Shown: piece by piece, positions 19,611 through 27,580 of the stretch | Layout of the letters: each line of letters starts with the position of its first letter | Position numbering within the stretch: position 1 is the stretch's first letter | Assembly (NCBI GenBank): GCA_963851385.1 | Contig: CAWKPE010000015.1 | Coordinates: forward strand, 1-64,000 | Direction: 5' to 3' | Source: CAWEFA01 sp963851385 | GTDB lineage: Bacteria > Bacteroidota > Bacteroidia > Bacteroidales > DTGW01 | DNA length: 64,000 nucleotides | Translations under genes and position numbers: made by a program | Notes under the pieces: model-generated | Seen by the model: the letters and a program-made list of their open reading frames with translations, nothing else | Database searches by the model: none | Told to the model about the DNA's origin: nothing

Positions 19611-21428
19611 ATGAAATACTCGATGTATATATACACTTCCACAAGCGATTCTATAAAACAGCTTGTGTTAAACGGACAGGGCGAAGGCACTCAGGAAATA
19701 ACAGCCACGTACACCGAATCAGACACAAGCAAAAATACATTTACAGCCGGGAAGTTCGGTTTGGTAAGTTATAGCGATATAAACAACCCGACCAATGTAT
19801 TCATTGTTCCCGTTGGCGCCCAGTCCAACAGCATTAGCACAGGGACATTACAAACCACGTTGAATAATATTTACAGGCAGGCAAACAAAACCTTCGCGGT
19901 AAGTTCCGGTCCTTCCATATCATTCAGCAACCAGTCGTTTGATGCCAACCCGCCAGACGCGGTAAGCTATACGGATGATATGGTTGATTTGATAGATTCC
20001 CTTCAATCCGTTATCGATGACAGTTGCGAAGCAAATAATTATTACCTGTTTTTACTCGACCATTGCAACGATGGCAAGGCAGGTATAATGCCATTTAACC
20101 AGAATTTCGGGTTTATATTTACAGGTGGTCAAAGCGGCGATGTGCTTAACAGGACCATTGCCCACGAACTCGGGCATGGTGCATTTGGTTTGCTGCACAC
20201 GTTCCATACCTTTGGTCACGAAAAACAATTGGACTCTGCAAAAACCGATAACCTGATGGATTACGCCGGTGGTACCCGACTTTTCAAATACCAGTGGGAT
20301 GAAATCCACTACCCGGCATACTATACCGAAACCATTTTTGGAACCGGGACAACGGGTGCGGATGCGGCGAGTATATCAGGCAAATGTTCTTTACTTGAAT
20401 TAATCAGAACTTATAATTATTATGAACAAACAAAAAATTTAGATGCTTGTACCTATTTAGTCAAATCACCAAAGGAATGGAAAGAATATTCAATTGGAAA
20501 AGATAAAAAACTCAGTTATCTTCGATTATCAACAGATATTAACTTTTTAATCAAGCAAAAAAGTCAATATATGTTTCAAACGTTTGAAATTAGTAAAAAT
20601 AACACAACGTCATCAGAAGCTCCTAATTCATCCGATTCATATATTGATTTTGCTTTTCATGCAACTACAACTTCAACAGGATCAGTTACCGAAGGGGACA
20701 AAATGTTCCATTTTACGGTATTGGAAAATCAAATAATGGATTTTGTCAATTATGCTTTTCCTTACGTAAAACTTTCTGCAGACAATGTTACCTGGGTAGC
20801 ACAAAATGATATTGTTATGAAAGGTACCGGTTGTCATTGGTGCAGTAGCTTATCTCAACCTTGTTGTGATGGAGATATTGAACGAGTTAAGAAAAAAAAC
20901 ACAGATAAAGATAGAAAGGAAATAGAGGTATTAGTTTGTGAAGATGGTGATTACGAAACAAATCTATGCTGTTGTTATACATGTAATCATATATTAAGTT
21001 TAACAGGACATTCAACTAGCAGAAGTAATGCTATTGACATTGCTACTTTGGCAAATAAATCAAATGACTATACAACTTTAAATTACGCAACAATTGAAAC
21101 TTTTCAAAAAGCAATAAATTATTTAGATGAAACTCTATTAAATAAAGTACCAGTTATTATAGGTTTACATATTGCTGATGAAAAAATACCTTCTGGAAAT
21201 GAAAAAGGAAATGCAGCAACATACCATTTTGCAGTAATCGTTGGAAGAGAATATGATCCTGTAAAGAAAATATATTATTATTTATATTATGAAGTTGGAA
21301 CTAATACTGGCAATGGTGATAGTCCAGATAATAGACTATACATTTATGAAGATCAAAGAAAAATTACTGGTAAAAGCATTTCTTTAGGTTACACATATAC
21401 TATAACAGAAATCAGAAAAAATTATTAA
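19611..21428 (+). CDS. Orphan cassette 5: conserved module, metzincin domain, Cys-rich papain-like C-terminus
   Basis: Begins in the middle of the conserved module (DSIKQLVLNGQGEGTQEITA) with no signal peptide. Then come GKFGLVSYSDINNPTNVFIV, HELGHGAFGLLHTFHTFGH, NLMDYAGGTRLFKYQWDEIH and GADAAS at about residue 253. The variable end has KSPKEWKEYSIGKDKKLSYL, a Cys patch (GCHWCSS, PCCDGD, NLCCCYTCNHIL), PVIIGLHIAD, TYHFAVIVGREYD, and YYEVGT. The Cys, His and acidic order resembles cassettes 3 and 6. A short DNA patch around 20166-20202 reads like cassette 4 instead of cassette 3, a conversion tract. The next start is 3 bases after the stop. Confidence 0.72.
   Translation: MKYSMYIYTSTSDSIKQLVLNGQGEGTQEITATYTESDTSKNTFTAGKFGLVSYSDINNPTNVFIVPVGAQSNSISTGTLQTTLNNIYRQANKTFAVSSGPSISFSNQSFDANPPDAVSYTDDMVDLIDSLQSVIDDSCEANNYYLFLLDHCNDGKAGIMPFNQNFGFIFTGGQSGDVLNRTIAHELGHGAFGLLHTFHTFGHEKQLDSAKTDNLMDYAGGTRLFKYQWDEIHYPAYYTETIFGTGTTGADAASISGKCSLLELIRTYNYYEQTKNLDACTYLVKSPKEWKEYSIGKDKKLSYLRLSTDINFLIKQKSQYMFQTFEISKNNTTSSEAPNSSDSYIDFAFHATTTSTGSVTEGDKMFHFTVLENQIMDFVNYAFPYVKLSADNVTWVAQNDIVMKGTGCHWCSSLSQPCCDGDIERVKKKNTDKDRKEIEVLVCEDGDYETNLCCCYTCNHILSLTGHSTSRSNAIDIATLANKSNDYTTLNYATIETFQKAINYLDETLLNKVPVIIGLHIADEKIPSGNEKGNAATYHFAVIVGREYDPVKKIYYYLYYEVGTNTGNGDSPDNRLYIYEDQRKITGKSISLGYTYTITEIRKNY
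19683..20369 (+). repeat. Near-identical DNA shared by cassettes 3 and 5 (copy 2 of 2)
   Basis: Partner of 14094-14780. Within it, 20166-20202 (gaactcgggcatggtgcat...) departs from cassette 3 and instead matches cassette 4 at 16816-16855, while sequence on both sides returns to cassette 3. That is a short mosaic tract typical of gene conversion. Confidence 0.88.
20239..20847 (+). repeat. Near-identical DNA shared by cassettes 5 and 6 (copy 1 of 2)
   Basis: Matches 22450-23058 at a constant offset of 2211 bases with only a few substitutions over about 600 bases (for example cttt/catt near 20770). The match crosses the GADAAS junction, covers the first part of the variable domain and stops at the first Cys motif (CHWCS), beyond which the two toxin tips differ. 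Confidence 0.92.
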
Positions 21429-21431
21429 ATT

Positions 21432-22133
21432 ATGAAAAGAATAATTTTATTATTAATTTTTTTCTCAACAACGCTTACTTGTTTCAATCAAGAAAGAAAT
21501 ATAAACATTGTTAGAAATCAATCAAGCTTTTTAAATGATTATTATAATCATTTTAATACTTGTGAACTGCCATTTTATACTCCTAAATTATCATTTAATT
21601 ATGATCAATTAAAATTTCTATATAAAAGTATTTCTACTAAAAATATTGAAACATTTATCGGAAAAGGTAACGAAGATTTAGGTTTTAATTATGTAGTTAT
21701 AAGTGAAGAAACTAATGAAAAATTAAAGGGTTTTGCTAGATATGATTATTATTACTTGTGTAAATATAAAAGTAAAGATTACTTTTTATCAATTTATATT
21801 AAGCATCAAGGTCCCGATTCAACGCTAATATATATTGCAAGTTATAATAAAAATGGTTCGCGTATTGATAAATTGAAATTACATGGTTTTGTTTTTGATA
21901 AAGAAATAGTAAAGTCCGTAATTAACAAAGACTATAGTATAAAATCATGTAAATATGAACCTATTGAAAATTTCAAGAAGACAAAGATTACAATTAATAA
22001 TTATGTACTCAATGATTCTGGAAAATTCAAATTAATCAATACAGACTATAAAGAGAGTAATAATAATTTTATTAAATATATAAATTCTAACAAGAATCCT
22101 GATGATGATCCGATAAATGATTTGCCAAAATAA
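21432..22133 (+). CDS. Exported small protein, putative immunity protein 5
   Basis: 233 residues; signal peptide KRIILLLIFFSTTLTCFNQ. It aligns clearly with the next immunity gene (YNHFNTCELPFYTPK against LNHFDQCSLPFYTQK; YDYYYLCKYK; TLIYIASYNKNG; CKYEPIEN; KITINNYVLNDSGKFKLINT) and more distantly with the protein at 15838. It ends DDDPINDLPK. Its place 3 bases after a Cys-rich papain-like cassette, export signal and family-matched pairing support an immunity role (inference). Confidence 0.72.
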   Translation: MKRIILLLIFFSTTLTCFNQERNINIVRNQSSFLNDYYNHFNTCELPFYTPKLSFNYDQLKFLYKSISTKNIETFIGKGNEDLGFNYVVISEETNEKLKGFARYDYYYLCKYKSKDYFLSIYIKHQGPDSTLIYIASYNKNGSRIDKLKLHGFVFDKEIVKSVINKDYSIKSCKYEPIENFKKTKITINNYVLNDSGKFKLINTDYKESNNNFIKYINSNKNPDDDPINDLPK

Positions 22134-22335
22134 AAATATTTTTTAAGCAAAATGGTAATTGAAAAAAATAATTACACCGATGATATGGTGGGCCTTATAA
22201 ATGCCTTTAAGGCCGATAGCGCCAGCAACAAGTATAATGAATCGAATTATTACCTGTTCCTGCTGAACAATGGAACAGAATCTGCAAAGCTTGGCATCAT
22301 GCCATACAACCAGCCTTTCGGGTTCATATTTACAG
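22116..22335 (+). repeat. Shared DNA at immunity-end/cassette-start, copy 2
   Basis: Partner of 16555-16774. The two copies are almost identical through the stop of the immunity gene, the 18-base gap and the first 60 or so codons of the next cassette, then diverge sharply after the shared ttcatatttacag. Confidence 0.88.
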
Positions 22336-23636
22336 GTGGTCAAAGCGGCGATGCGCTTAACAGGACCATTGCCCACGAACTCGGACACGGGGCATTCGGG
22401 TTGCTGCATACGTTCCATACCTTTGGTCACGAAAAACAATTGGATTCTGCAAAGACAGATAACCTGATGGATTACGCCGGTGGTACCCGACTTTTCAAAT
22501 ACCAGTGGGATGAAATCCACTACCCGGCATACTATACCGAAACCATTTTTGGAACCGGGACAACGGGTGCGGATGCGGCGAGTATATCAGGCAAATGTTC
22601 TTTACTTGAATTAATCAGAACTTATAATTATTATGAACAAACAAAAAATTTAGATGCTTGTACCTATTTAGTCAAATCACCAAAGGAATGGAAAGAATAT
22701 TCAATTGGAAAAGATAAAAAACTCAGTTATCTTCGATTATCAACAGATATTAACTTTTTAATCAAGCAAAAAAGTCAATATATGTTTCAAACGTTTGAAA
22801 TTAGTAAAAATAACACAACGTCATCAGAAGCTCCTAATTCATCCGATTCATATATTGATTTTGCTTTTCATGCAACTACAACTTCAACAGGATCAGTTAC
22901 CGAAGGGGACAAAATGTTCCATTTTACGGTATTGGAAAATCAAATAATGGATTTTGTCAATTATGCTTTTCCTTACGTAAAACATTCTGCAGACAATGTT
23001 ACCTGGGTAGCACAAAATGATATTGTTATGAAAGGTACTGGTTGCCATTGGTGCAGTATGCCCAATGCAAATTGTTGTAATGGAGATGCAGCTTTAATAA
23101 AATGTGCTAAAGAAAAAGACGAGTCTAAGAAAGAATGTTGCCCTCCTGATTATGGAGGTAACATAGTACAATTACCTAACGATTGCTGTTTTCACACTTG
23201 TGATCATATTTTTAGCCAGGCAGGATATATAAGAAGCGGAGATATTTCAATTTTAGCAACTTTACAGAATGAAGCAGCTAAGGATTATAACACTTTGACT
23301 TATGCAACACAGAAAGATTTTCAACAAGCATTGCTTTGTTTGGATGAAAGTTTATTAGATGGAGCTCCCGTAATGGCTGGAGTACACATTCAAGGATTGA
23401 ATAAAAAATACGGTAATACTAATCACGCTACTCAACATTGGATTGTAATTGTGGGAAGACTCTATGAATCAAGCTTAAAGAGATATTATTATCTTTTTTA
23501 TGATGTAGGAACAAGATATGAGGCTTATGGTTCAAGCTTAGATAATAGACTTTACATATATGAAGATAATATTTCAGGAACTTCACAAAATCAAAACCAA
23601 TATTATATTGTGACAGAAATACGAAAAAATAATTAA
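22152..23636 (+). CDS. Orphan cassette 6: metzincin domain, Cys-rich papain-like C-terminus
   Basis: 494 residues, no signal peptide. The first 60 residues copy cassette 4 (DDMVGLINAFKADSASNKYN), the metzincin site copies cassette 3 (HELGHGAFGLLHTFHTFGH), and the block from NLMDYAGGTRLFKYQWDEIH through GADAAS to CHWCS copies cassette 5: a three-parent mosaic. The unique tip has Cys motifs (GCHWCSMPNANCCNGD, ECCPPDYG, NDCCFHTCDHIF), PVMAGVHIQG, TQHWIVIVGRLYE and FYDVGT, matching the layout of cassettes 3 and 5. A papain-fold cysteine hydrolase is a reasonable guess from Cys/His/Asp order; the substrate cannot be told. Confidence 0.72.
   Translation: MVIEKNNYTDDMVGLINAFKADSASNKYNESNYYLFLLNNGTESAKLGIMPYNQPFGFIFTGGQSGDALNRTIAHELGHGAFGLLHTFHTFGHEKQLDSAKTDNLMDYAGGTRLFKYQWDEIHYPAYYTETIFGTGTTGADAASISGKCSLLELIRTYNYYEQTKNLDACTYLVKSPKEWKEYSIGKDKKLSYLRLSTDINFLIKQKSQYMFQTFEISKNNTTSSEAPNSSDSYIDFAFHATTTSTGSVTEGDKMFHFTVLENQIMDFVNYAFPYVKHSADNVTWVAQNDIVMKGTGCHWCSMPNANCCNGDAALIKCAKEKDESKKECCPPDYGGNIVQLPNDCCFHTCDHIFSQAGYIRSGDISILATLQNEAAKDYNTLTYATQKDFQQALLCLDESLLDGAPVMAGVHIQGLNKKYGNTNHATQHWIVIVGRLYESSLKRYYYLFYDVGTRYEAYGSSLDNRLYIYEDNISGTSQNQNQYYIVTEIRKNN
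22450..23058 (+). repeat. Near-identical DNA shared by cassettes 5 and 6 (copy 2 of 2)
   Basis: Partner of 20239-20847. The low divergence compared with the rest of the array suggests the most recent exchange or duplication, or a risk of assembly mis-joining across the repeat. Confidence 0.92.
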
Positions 23637-23640
23637 GGTT

Positions 23641-24330
23641 ATGAAAACTCTTTGTTTATCATGTTTTTTACTAATATCAATGTATAATTGCTATTCTCAG
23701 AAAAAGTATAAAACAGATGTTAAGAATAATACTGGATTTATAAATGAATATCTTAATCATTTTGATCAATGTTCTTTGCCTTTCTATACTCAAAAAATTG
23801 ATTTGAGTTATAATAATCTAATATCCAAATACAAGCGAATTCCTAAAAATTTCACTTTAAATTATATAGGAAATAGCAAAGATGATATTGGTGTTAATTA
23901 TAGCAATGAAGGCCCAGAAACAGGTGAGATAGTTGAAGGTTATGTAGAATTTGATTATTATTATTTATGCAAATATAATAGAAATAATATTCTCTTAGCC
24001 TTATATATTAAGGATTGTAGTTGAGACTCGACATTAATTTATATTGCAAGTTATAATAAAGAAGGTAAAATCATCGATAAGTTAAAAGTACAAGGTGAAT
24101 TATTAGACTCTGAAATAATTAAATCAGTTATTGAATCAGAATCTAAAATAATAGTTTACAAATATGAACCAATTGATGATAAAACCAAGATTACAATATA
24201 TAATTATGAAATTAATAGTTCTGGTAAATTTATTTTAATCAATACAGATTATAAGAAAGGAAAATATTTCTATGGAAATTATAGAGGAAGTCATAAAAAT
24301 CCTGACGATGACCCAATAAACCAGTATTAA
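23641..24330 (+). pseudogene. Exported small protein, putative immunity protein 6, interrupted by TGA
   Basis: A signal peptide (KTLCLSCFLLISMYNCYSQ) and body aligned to the protein at 21432. A TGA at 24022-24024 splits LYIKDCS from DSTLIYIASYNKEG, which continues in the same frame and aligns with the intact paralogue to the end (KITIYNYEINSSGKFILINT, then NPDDDPINQY and TAA at 24328). The homologous residues in the paralogue are HQGPDS, so the stop lies in a loop. If real, the cell would lack an intact antidote for cassette 6; alternatively it is a base error. Last gene of the array. Confidence 0.7.
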
Positions 24331-24440
24331 TTTTAAACCCACGCTAGCGCTCGTTTGCAACTCGTGCCTCACCCACAACCCACACCAAATAAAATTAAAA
24401 ATGAAAGAGAATATTAAAAACAATTTACTCATCCCTAAAT

Positions 24441-24480
24441 CCCTTCTCTAAAACCAGAGAAGGGGTAGGGGGTGAGTAAA
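24441..24480. repeat. Palindromic intergenic repeat, copy 1
   Basis: CCCTTCTCT (24441-24449) pairs with AGAGAAGGG (24456-24464), a perfect 9-base stem, followed by taggggGTGAGTAAAAAA. The same layout occurs at 27466-27510. Short palindromes of the form CCCCTCTC...GAGAGGGGxxGGGGGTGAG are widespread between genes in Bacteroidota. It could act as a terminator for the array because a run of A/T follows, but its recurrence points to a repeat family. Confidence 0.65.
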
Positions 24481-24500
24481 AAAGCTATAAACCAACAAAT

Positions 24501-24614
24501 ATGAAAACAATTACTAAAACCACTTTAGTTCAAATTGTGACTTTTGGAGTTAAAGTTCTTTATAAATGCTTTAATAATGAGCAAACTTGTATTTTCTTAT
24601 TACTAACTAAATAA
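24501..24614 (+). CDS. Possible 37-residue small ORF
   Basis: ATG at 24501 reads 37 codons (KTITKTTLVQIVTFGVKVLY...) to TAA at 24612-24614. The first half looks like the start of a Bacteroidota signal peptide but there is no mature domain, and no clear ribosome binding site. It may be the stub of a lost exported gene next to the array. The rest of the 24331-24622 gap holds only the palindromic repeat and AT-rich sequence. Confidence 0.2.
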   Translation: MKTITKTTLVQIVTFGVKVLYKCFNNEQTCIFLLLTK

Positions 24615-24622
24615 TAAACAAC

Positions 24623-26338
24623 ATGAAAAACATCTTTACACTGATATATATTCTGGTCTTTGTAGCTGCAGGTGTAAGCTATGCGCAGGAAGGCAATTCC
24701 GGCAATGGGAAAATTTTTATCTTCAACAATGCAAATGAATTTTGTGCCCTAAAGGCAGAAGGCATTAAATATGATTCTGCAAAAAATATTTATTCTGTAG
24801 GTTTTATAAAAAATAAAGTTGTAGCAAAAATAAAAAAGAATGGTATTTTCTTTTCCGGCGATGGAACAACAGTTTACAACGATTTTACAAGGTATACTTT
24901 CGACAATAACTTTAAGCCTTTGGGAGTATCAAACGAAAAATATTCAAAAAACGGTACGGGAGCAGAATTGTTAGATACTTTAATTACTAAGAATCCGGAT
25001 TTTTTTAATCATAAATCTGATAAAGTATATTCCTTTCAAAATGATATTTATGGCACTAATGCCATAACTTACGAATATGACAATACAATAAACGAGTATG
25101 TAAAATCGAATGCAAAGCCCGTTATGATAAAAGTGGACAATAAGCCGGAGGCCGATATGCTGGCATCGTTAATTATGGAGAATAGTGAAGACAATGGCAC
25201 CGTGACTACATACTTTGAAAAAAAGGGCGAGCAAAAGTACAGCGAACTGAAAGACCTTGAGTTTGTCACTTACAATTTATCCGGTAAGGCTATTCATTCA
25301 TGTCATGTAATATTTAATTACCCCAGGGAATTTATTATTTCAGGCAATGTACACGAAAAAAACAACTTTCTGCATTCGGCTGGAAAAGCTTTTTTCTTTT
25401 CTAAAGCAAATTTACTTTTCGGGGCAAAAAAGTATGGCGATCCTGAAAATAACAATTTCGAAATCGTGTATTGCGATCAAAACGGTAAAGGGATACTTCA
25501 CAAAACTTTTACGATTAAATTAGAGAAAAAAACACAATTGAAAATTTATTACATGTTTGGCGATACTTCCAGTATTTCTGTATTGGCAGGATATTCTGGT
25601 TCTTCGGATATTGGAGTTGTAATGATGAACTTTACAAAATATGGTAAAGGAACTGTTGTTTTGAACTCAAAGCAATTATTCAAGACTAAAATGATACTGG
25701 ACCCTAACGTTAAAAGACCTGAAGAAACATTTGACAATCCTTTTGGAATAAGCATTGGATCAGATGACAATTTTGTAGTATCTGGCCACAGTTTGCTGTC
25801 CAACGGGAATATTCTTATATGGGGCATTACGTCCCATCTGATGAACGATCCAAATTTTAAACGGAAGCCGGGAAATATGTCTTCTGATGTACCCAAAATA
25901 TTATATTATCAGGATTTTGTATGTTTGCATTTTAATGACACGTTAGGCTTAAACTCAATGTTTGTAAGTACCTTGAATCATACCACGGATATTCCATCTG
26001 TTGAAGCCTATATATTGAATAATAATGAATTTTTATTTGCAACTGCAAATGCAATAAGAAAAGCCACTGCGGAAGAAATGAATATCAGGGAAATTGCTTC
26101 AATGGTAAGTGATCAAAAATATCAATATGGGTATAAGTCAATGTTTTCACCACGTCTTATAAAAATTAACCTGGCTGCACAGGAAATAAGAGAATACAAT
26201 TCAAATATTAAAGAGTTTAATTTATTCAGGCCGGTAAAATATTCTTGTATCGATCCGGATAAAAAAAGTGTGAGCATATTTGGTTACAATATTAAGAATG
26301 AAAAAATGGAATTGCTCCTTGAAAAAATAATATTTTAA
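24623..26338 (+). CDS. Exported protein of unknown function
   Basis: 571 residues with a signal peptide (FTLIYILVFVAAGVSYAQ). The chain is beta-rich with blade-like repeats (VTTYFEKKGEQKYSELKD; FGISIGSDDNFVVSGHSLLS; ILIWGITSHLM; PRLIKINLAAQEIREYNS), which suggests a propeller-like fold, without a recognised family or a C-terminal T9SS sorting domain. It follows the toxin array after a 290-base gap, on the same strand. It could be another immunity-like protein or an unrelated surface protein; the sequence does not decide. Confidence 0.65.
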   Translation: MKNIFTLIYILVFVAAGVSYAQEGNSGNGKIFIFNNANEFCALKAEGIKYDSAKNIYSVGFIKNKVVAKIKKNGIFFSGDGTTVYNDFTRYTFDNNFKPLGVSNEKYSKNGTGAELLDTLITKNPDFFNHKSDKVYSFQNDIYGTNAITYEYDNTINEYVKSNAKPVMIKVDNKPEADMLASLIMENSEDNGTVTTYFEKKGEQKYSELKDLEFVTYNLSGKAIHSCHVIFNYPREFIISGNVHEKNNFLHSAGKAFFFSKANLLFGAKKYGDPENNNFEIVYCDQNGKGILHKTFTIKLEKKTQLKIYYMFGDTSSISVLAGYSGSSDIGVVMMNFTKYGKGTVVLNSKQLFKTKMILDPNVKRPEETFDNPFGISIGSDDNFVVSGHSLLSNGNILIWGITSHLMNDPNFKRKPGNMSSDVPKILYYQDFVCLHFNDTLGLNSMFVSTLNHTTDIPSVEAYILNNNEFLFATANAIRKATAEEMNIREIASMVSDQKYQYGYKSMFSPRLIKINLAAQEIREYNSNIKEFNLFRPVKYSCIDPDKKSVSIFGYNIKNEKMELLLEKIIF

Positions 26339-26397
26339 TTAATATTGCTATGTCATAAAGCTCGCAATTAAGAAAAGAAAATAAAGTAAATACAAAA

Positions 26398-27345
26398 ATG
26401 AAAAATAAAAGCATTCTGTTATTAATCACTTGTCTGTTCATTTCAGGCGCATCAATTCTTTCTCAAACTCTGTCTGAACAACTTAAGCAAACAGTTGAAA
26501 TTGTAAAGAAAAAAAATCAATATGTCGATTTGAGAAAATTCCAAACAAGCATACAAAATGATACTGGTGCATATGAATTGCTAAATGTAGTAAAACCTTA
26601 TTTGAGTGATAGTAATGCCGATGTGAGAACTTTTGCATTAAACCTGGTTAACTATACAGGTCGCGTCAGCAAATCACTTATCATTAAGCAAGCGGTAGTA
26701 CAAATTCTTGTAAATGAATATAAAGGTACCGAAAGAAAAAATGCTGGAAGTGCAGGTTCATATTTAAAGAATTTTGGTATTGAAGATTTCAGCATCATTG
26801 CCAGGGATAGCTTGGTGGCTAAAATTAAGCGAGGGGTTAATAATATGTACGATCTGTTTATGCTGGCCGGATATGTTAAACTGACAAATGCAATTCCATA
26901 TATTAAAGCGGCTCTAACTAATCCCAAAATCAATGATAAGACGAAATGGGCTGCTCATTTGGCATTATCGAGAATGGGAGATAACGAAGAAACTGAATAT
27001 TGCATCAGGGTTGTAAAATCGAAAGACATGAGCAATTCCGTTGTGTATAATATGCTGCCAGGTCTTGTATATACGCGTCAGAAAGCTGCTTTTGATTACC
27101 TGGTTACCGTTCTCAACAGCGATGAAAAGAACTGCATGTCACCAAACCCTGATAACCCAAATCAGATTGTATGCGGTTTTAGGGTAATGGAATTTTTGGC
27201 CCCTGTTATCAAAGATTTTCCTTTGGAGACATATAAAGGAATTAACCAGATTAAAACCAAAGATTATAACGCAGCACTTGATACAGCCCGTAATTGGTTC
27301 AAAGAACATAAAGATAATTATGTAATAATTGATGATACGTTTTAA
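26398..27345 (+). CDS. Exported HEAT-repeat-like protein, possible orphan immunity protein
   Basis: 315 residues; signal peptide KSILLLITCLFISGASILSQ. Helical repeats with HEAT character: LLNVVKPYLSDSNADVRTFA, AHLALSRMGDNEETEYCIRV, YNMLPGLVYTRQKAAFDYLV. The RMGDxE...Y motif and overall plan recall the proteins at 7210 and 8218 (VRMGDPEARELY), though similarity is weak. Ends in a NWFKEHKDNY helix. It lies 60 bases after the preceding exported gene. A relation to the array's immunity proteins is speculative. Confidence 0.65.
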   Translation: MKNKSILLLITCLFISGASILSQTLSEQLKQTVEIVKKKNQYVDLRKFQTSIQNDTGAYELLNVVKPYLSDSNADVRTFALNLVNYTGRVSKSLIIKQAVVQILVNEYKGTERKNAGSAGSYLKNFGIEDFSIIARDSLVAKIKRGVNNMYDLFMLAGYVKLTNAIPYIKAALTNPKINDKTKWAAHLALSRMGDNEETEYCIRVVKSKDMSNSVVYNMLPGLVYTRQKAAFDYLVTVLNSDEKNCMSPNPDNPNQIVCGFRVMEFLAPVIKDFPLETYKGINQIKTKDYNAALDTARNWFKEHKDNYVIIDDTF

Positions 27346-27465
27346 TGATAACGGTTACCCGATATAGGAAATCGGAAACCATACGAAGGATCAATTAGTA
27401 GGTTTGAAGATAGAAAATTGAATGAAAACAAAAAGTATAAAATAACCAAAATCACTGCATTCTTT

Positions 27466-27510
27466 CCCCTCTCTATTTTAGAGAGGGGCAGGGGTGAGTA
27501 AAAAAAAATA
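27466..27510. repeat. Palindromic intergenic repeat, copy 2
   Basis: CCCCTCTCTA (27466-27475) and TAGAGAGGGG (27479-27488) form a perfect 10-base stem with a 3-base loop, then caggGGTGAGTAAAAAAAAA. Same family as 24441-24480. The long A run on the plus strand (T run on the minus strand) means it may also terminate transcription. Just after it, ctttgctttctctgcataacacttagagtactttgcgtgaaac resembles the ctttgcgtt/ctctgcgt mosaics common between Bacteroidota genes. Confidence 0.65.
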
Positions 27511-27580
27511 AAAAACTTTGCTTTCTCTGCATAACACTTAGAGTACTTTGCGTGAAACATATTATAATAACGATTAAATT

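Noticed and set aside
4268..23636. T9SS C-terminal sorting domains on the toxin-like genes
   Set aside because: I looked at each C-terminus and found neither type A (PNP...GxY) nor type B (FxPNxDGxND) motifs; export by T9SS therefore is not shown for them.
13599..23636. The repeated cassettes as an insertion-sequence or integron array
   Set aside because: No transposase, integrase or attC-like sites; the repeats are protein-coding modules with conserved frame.
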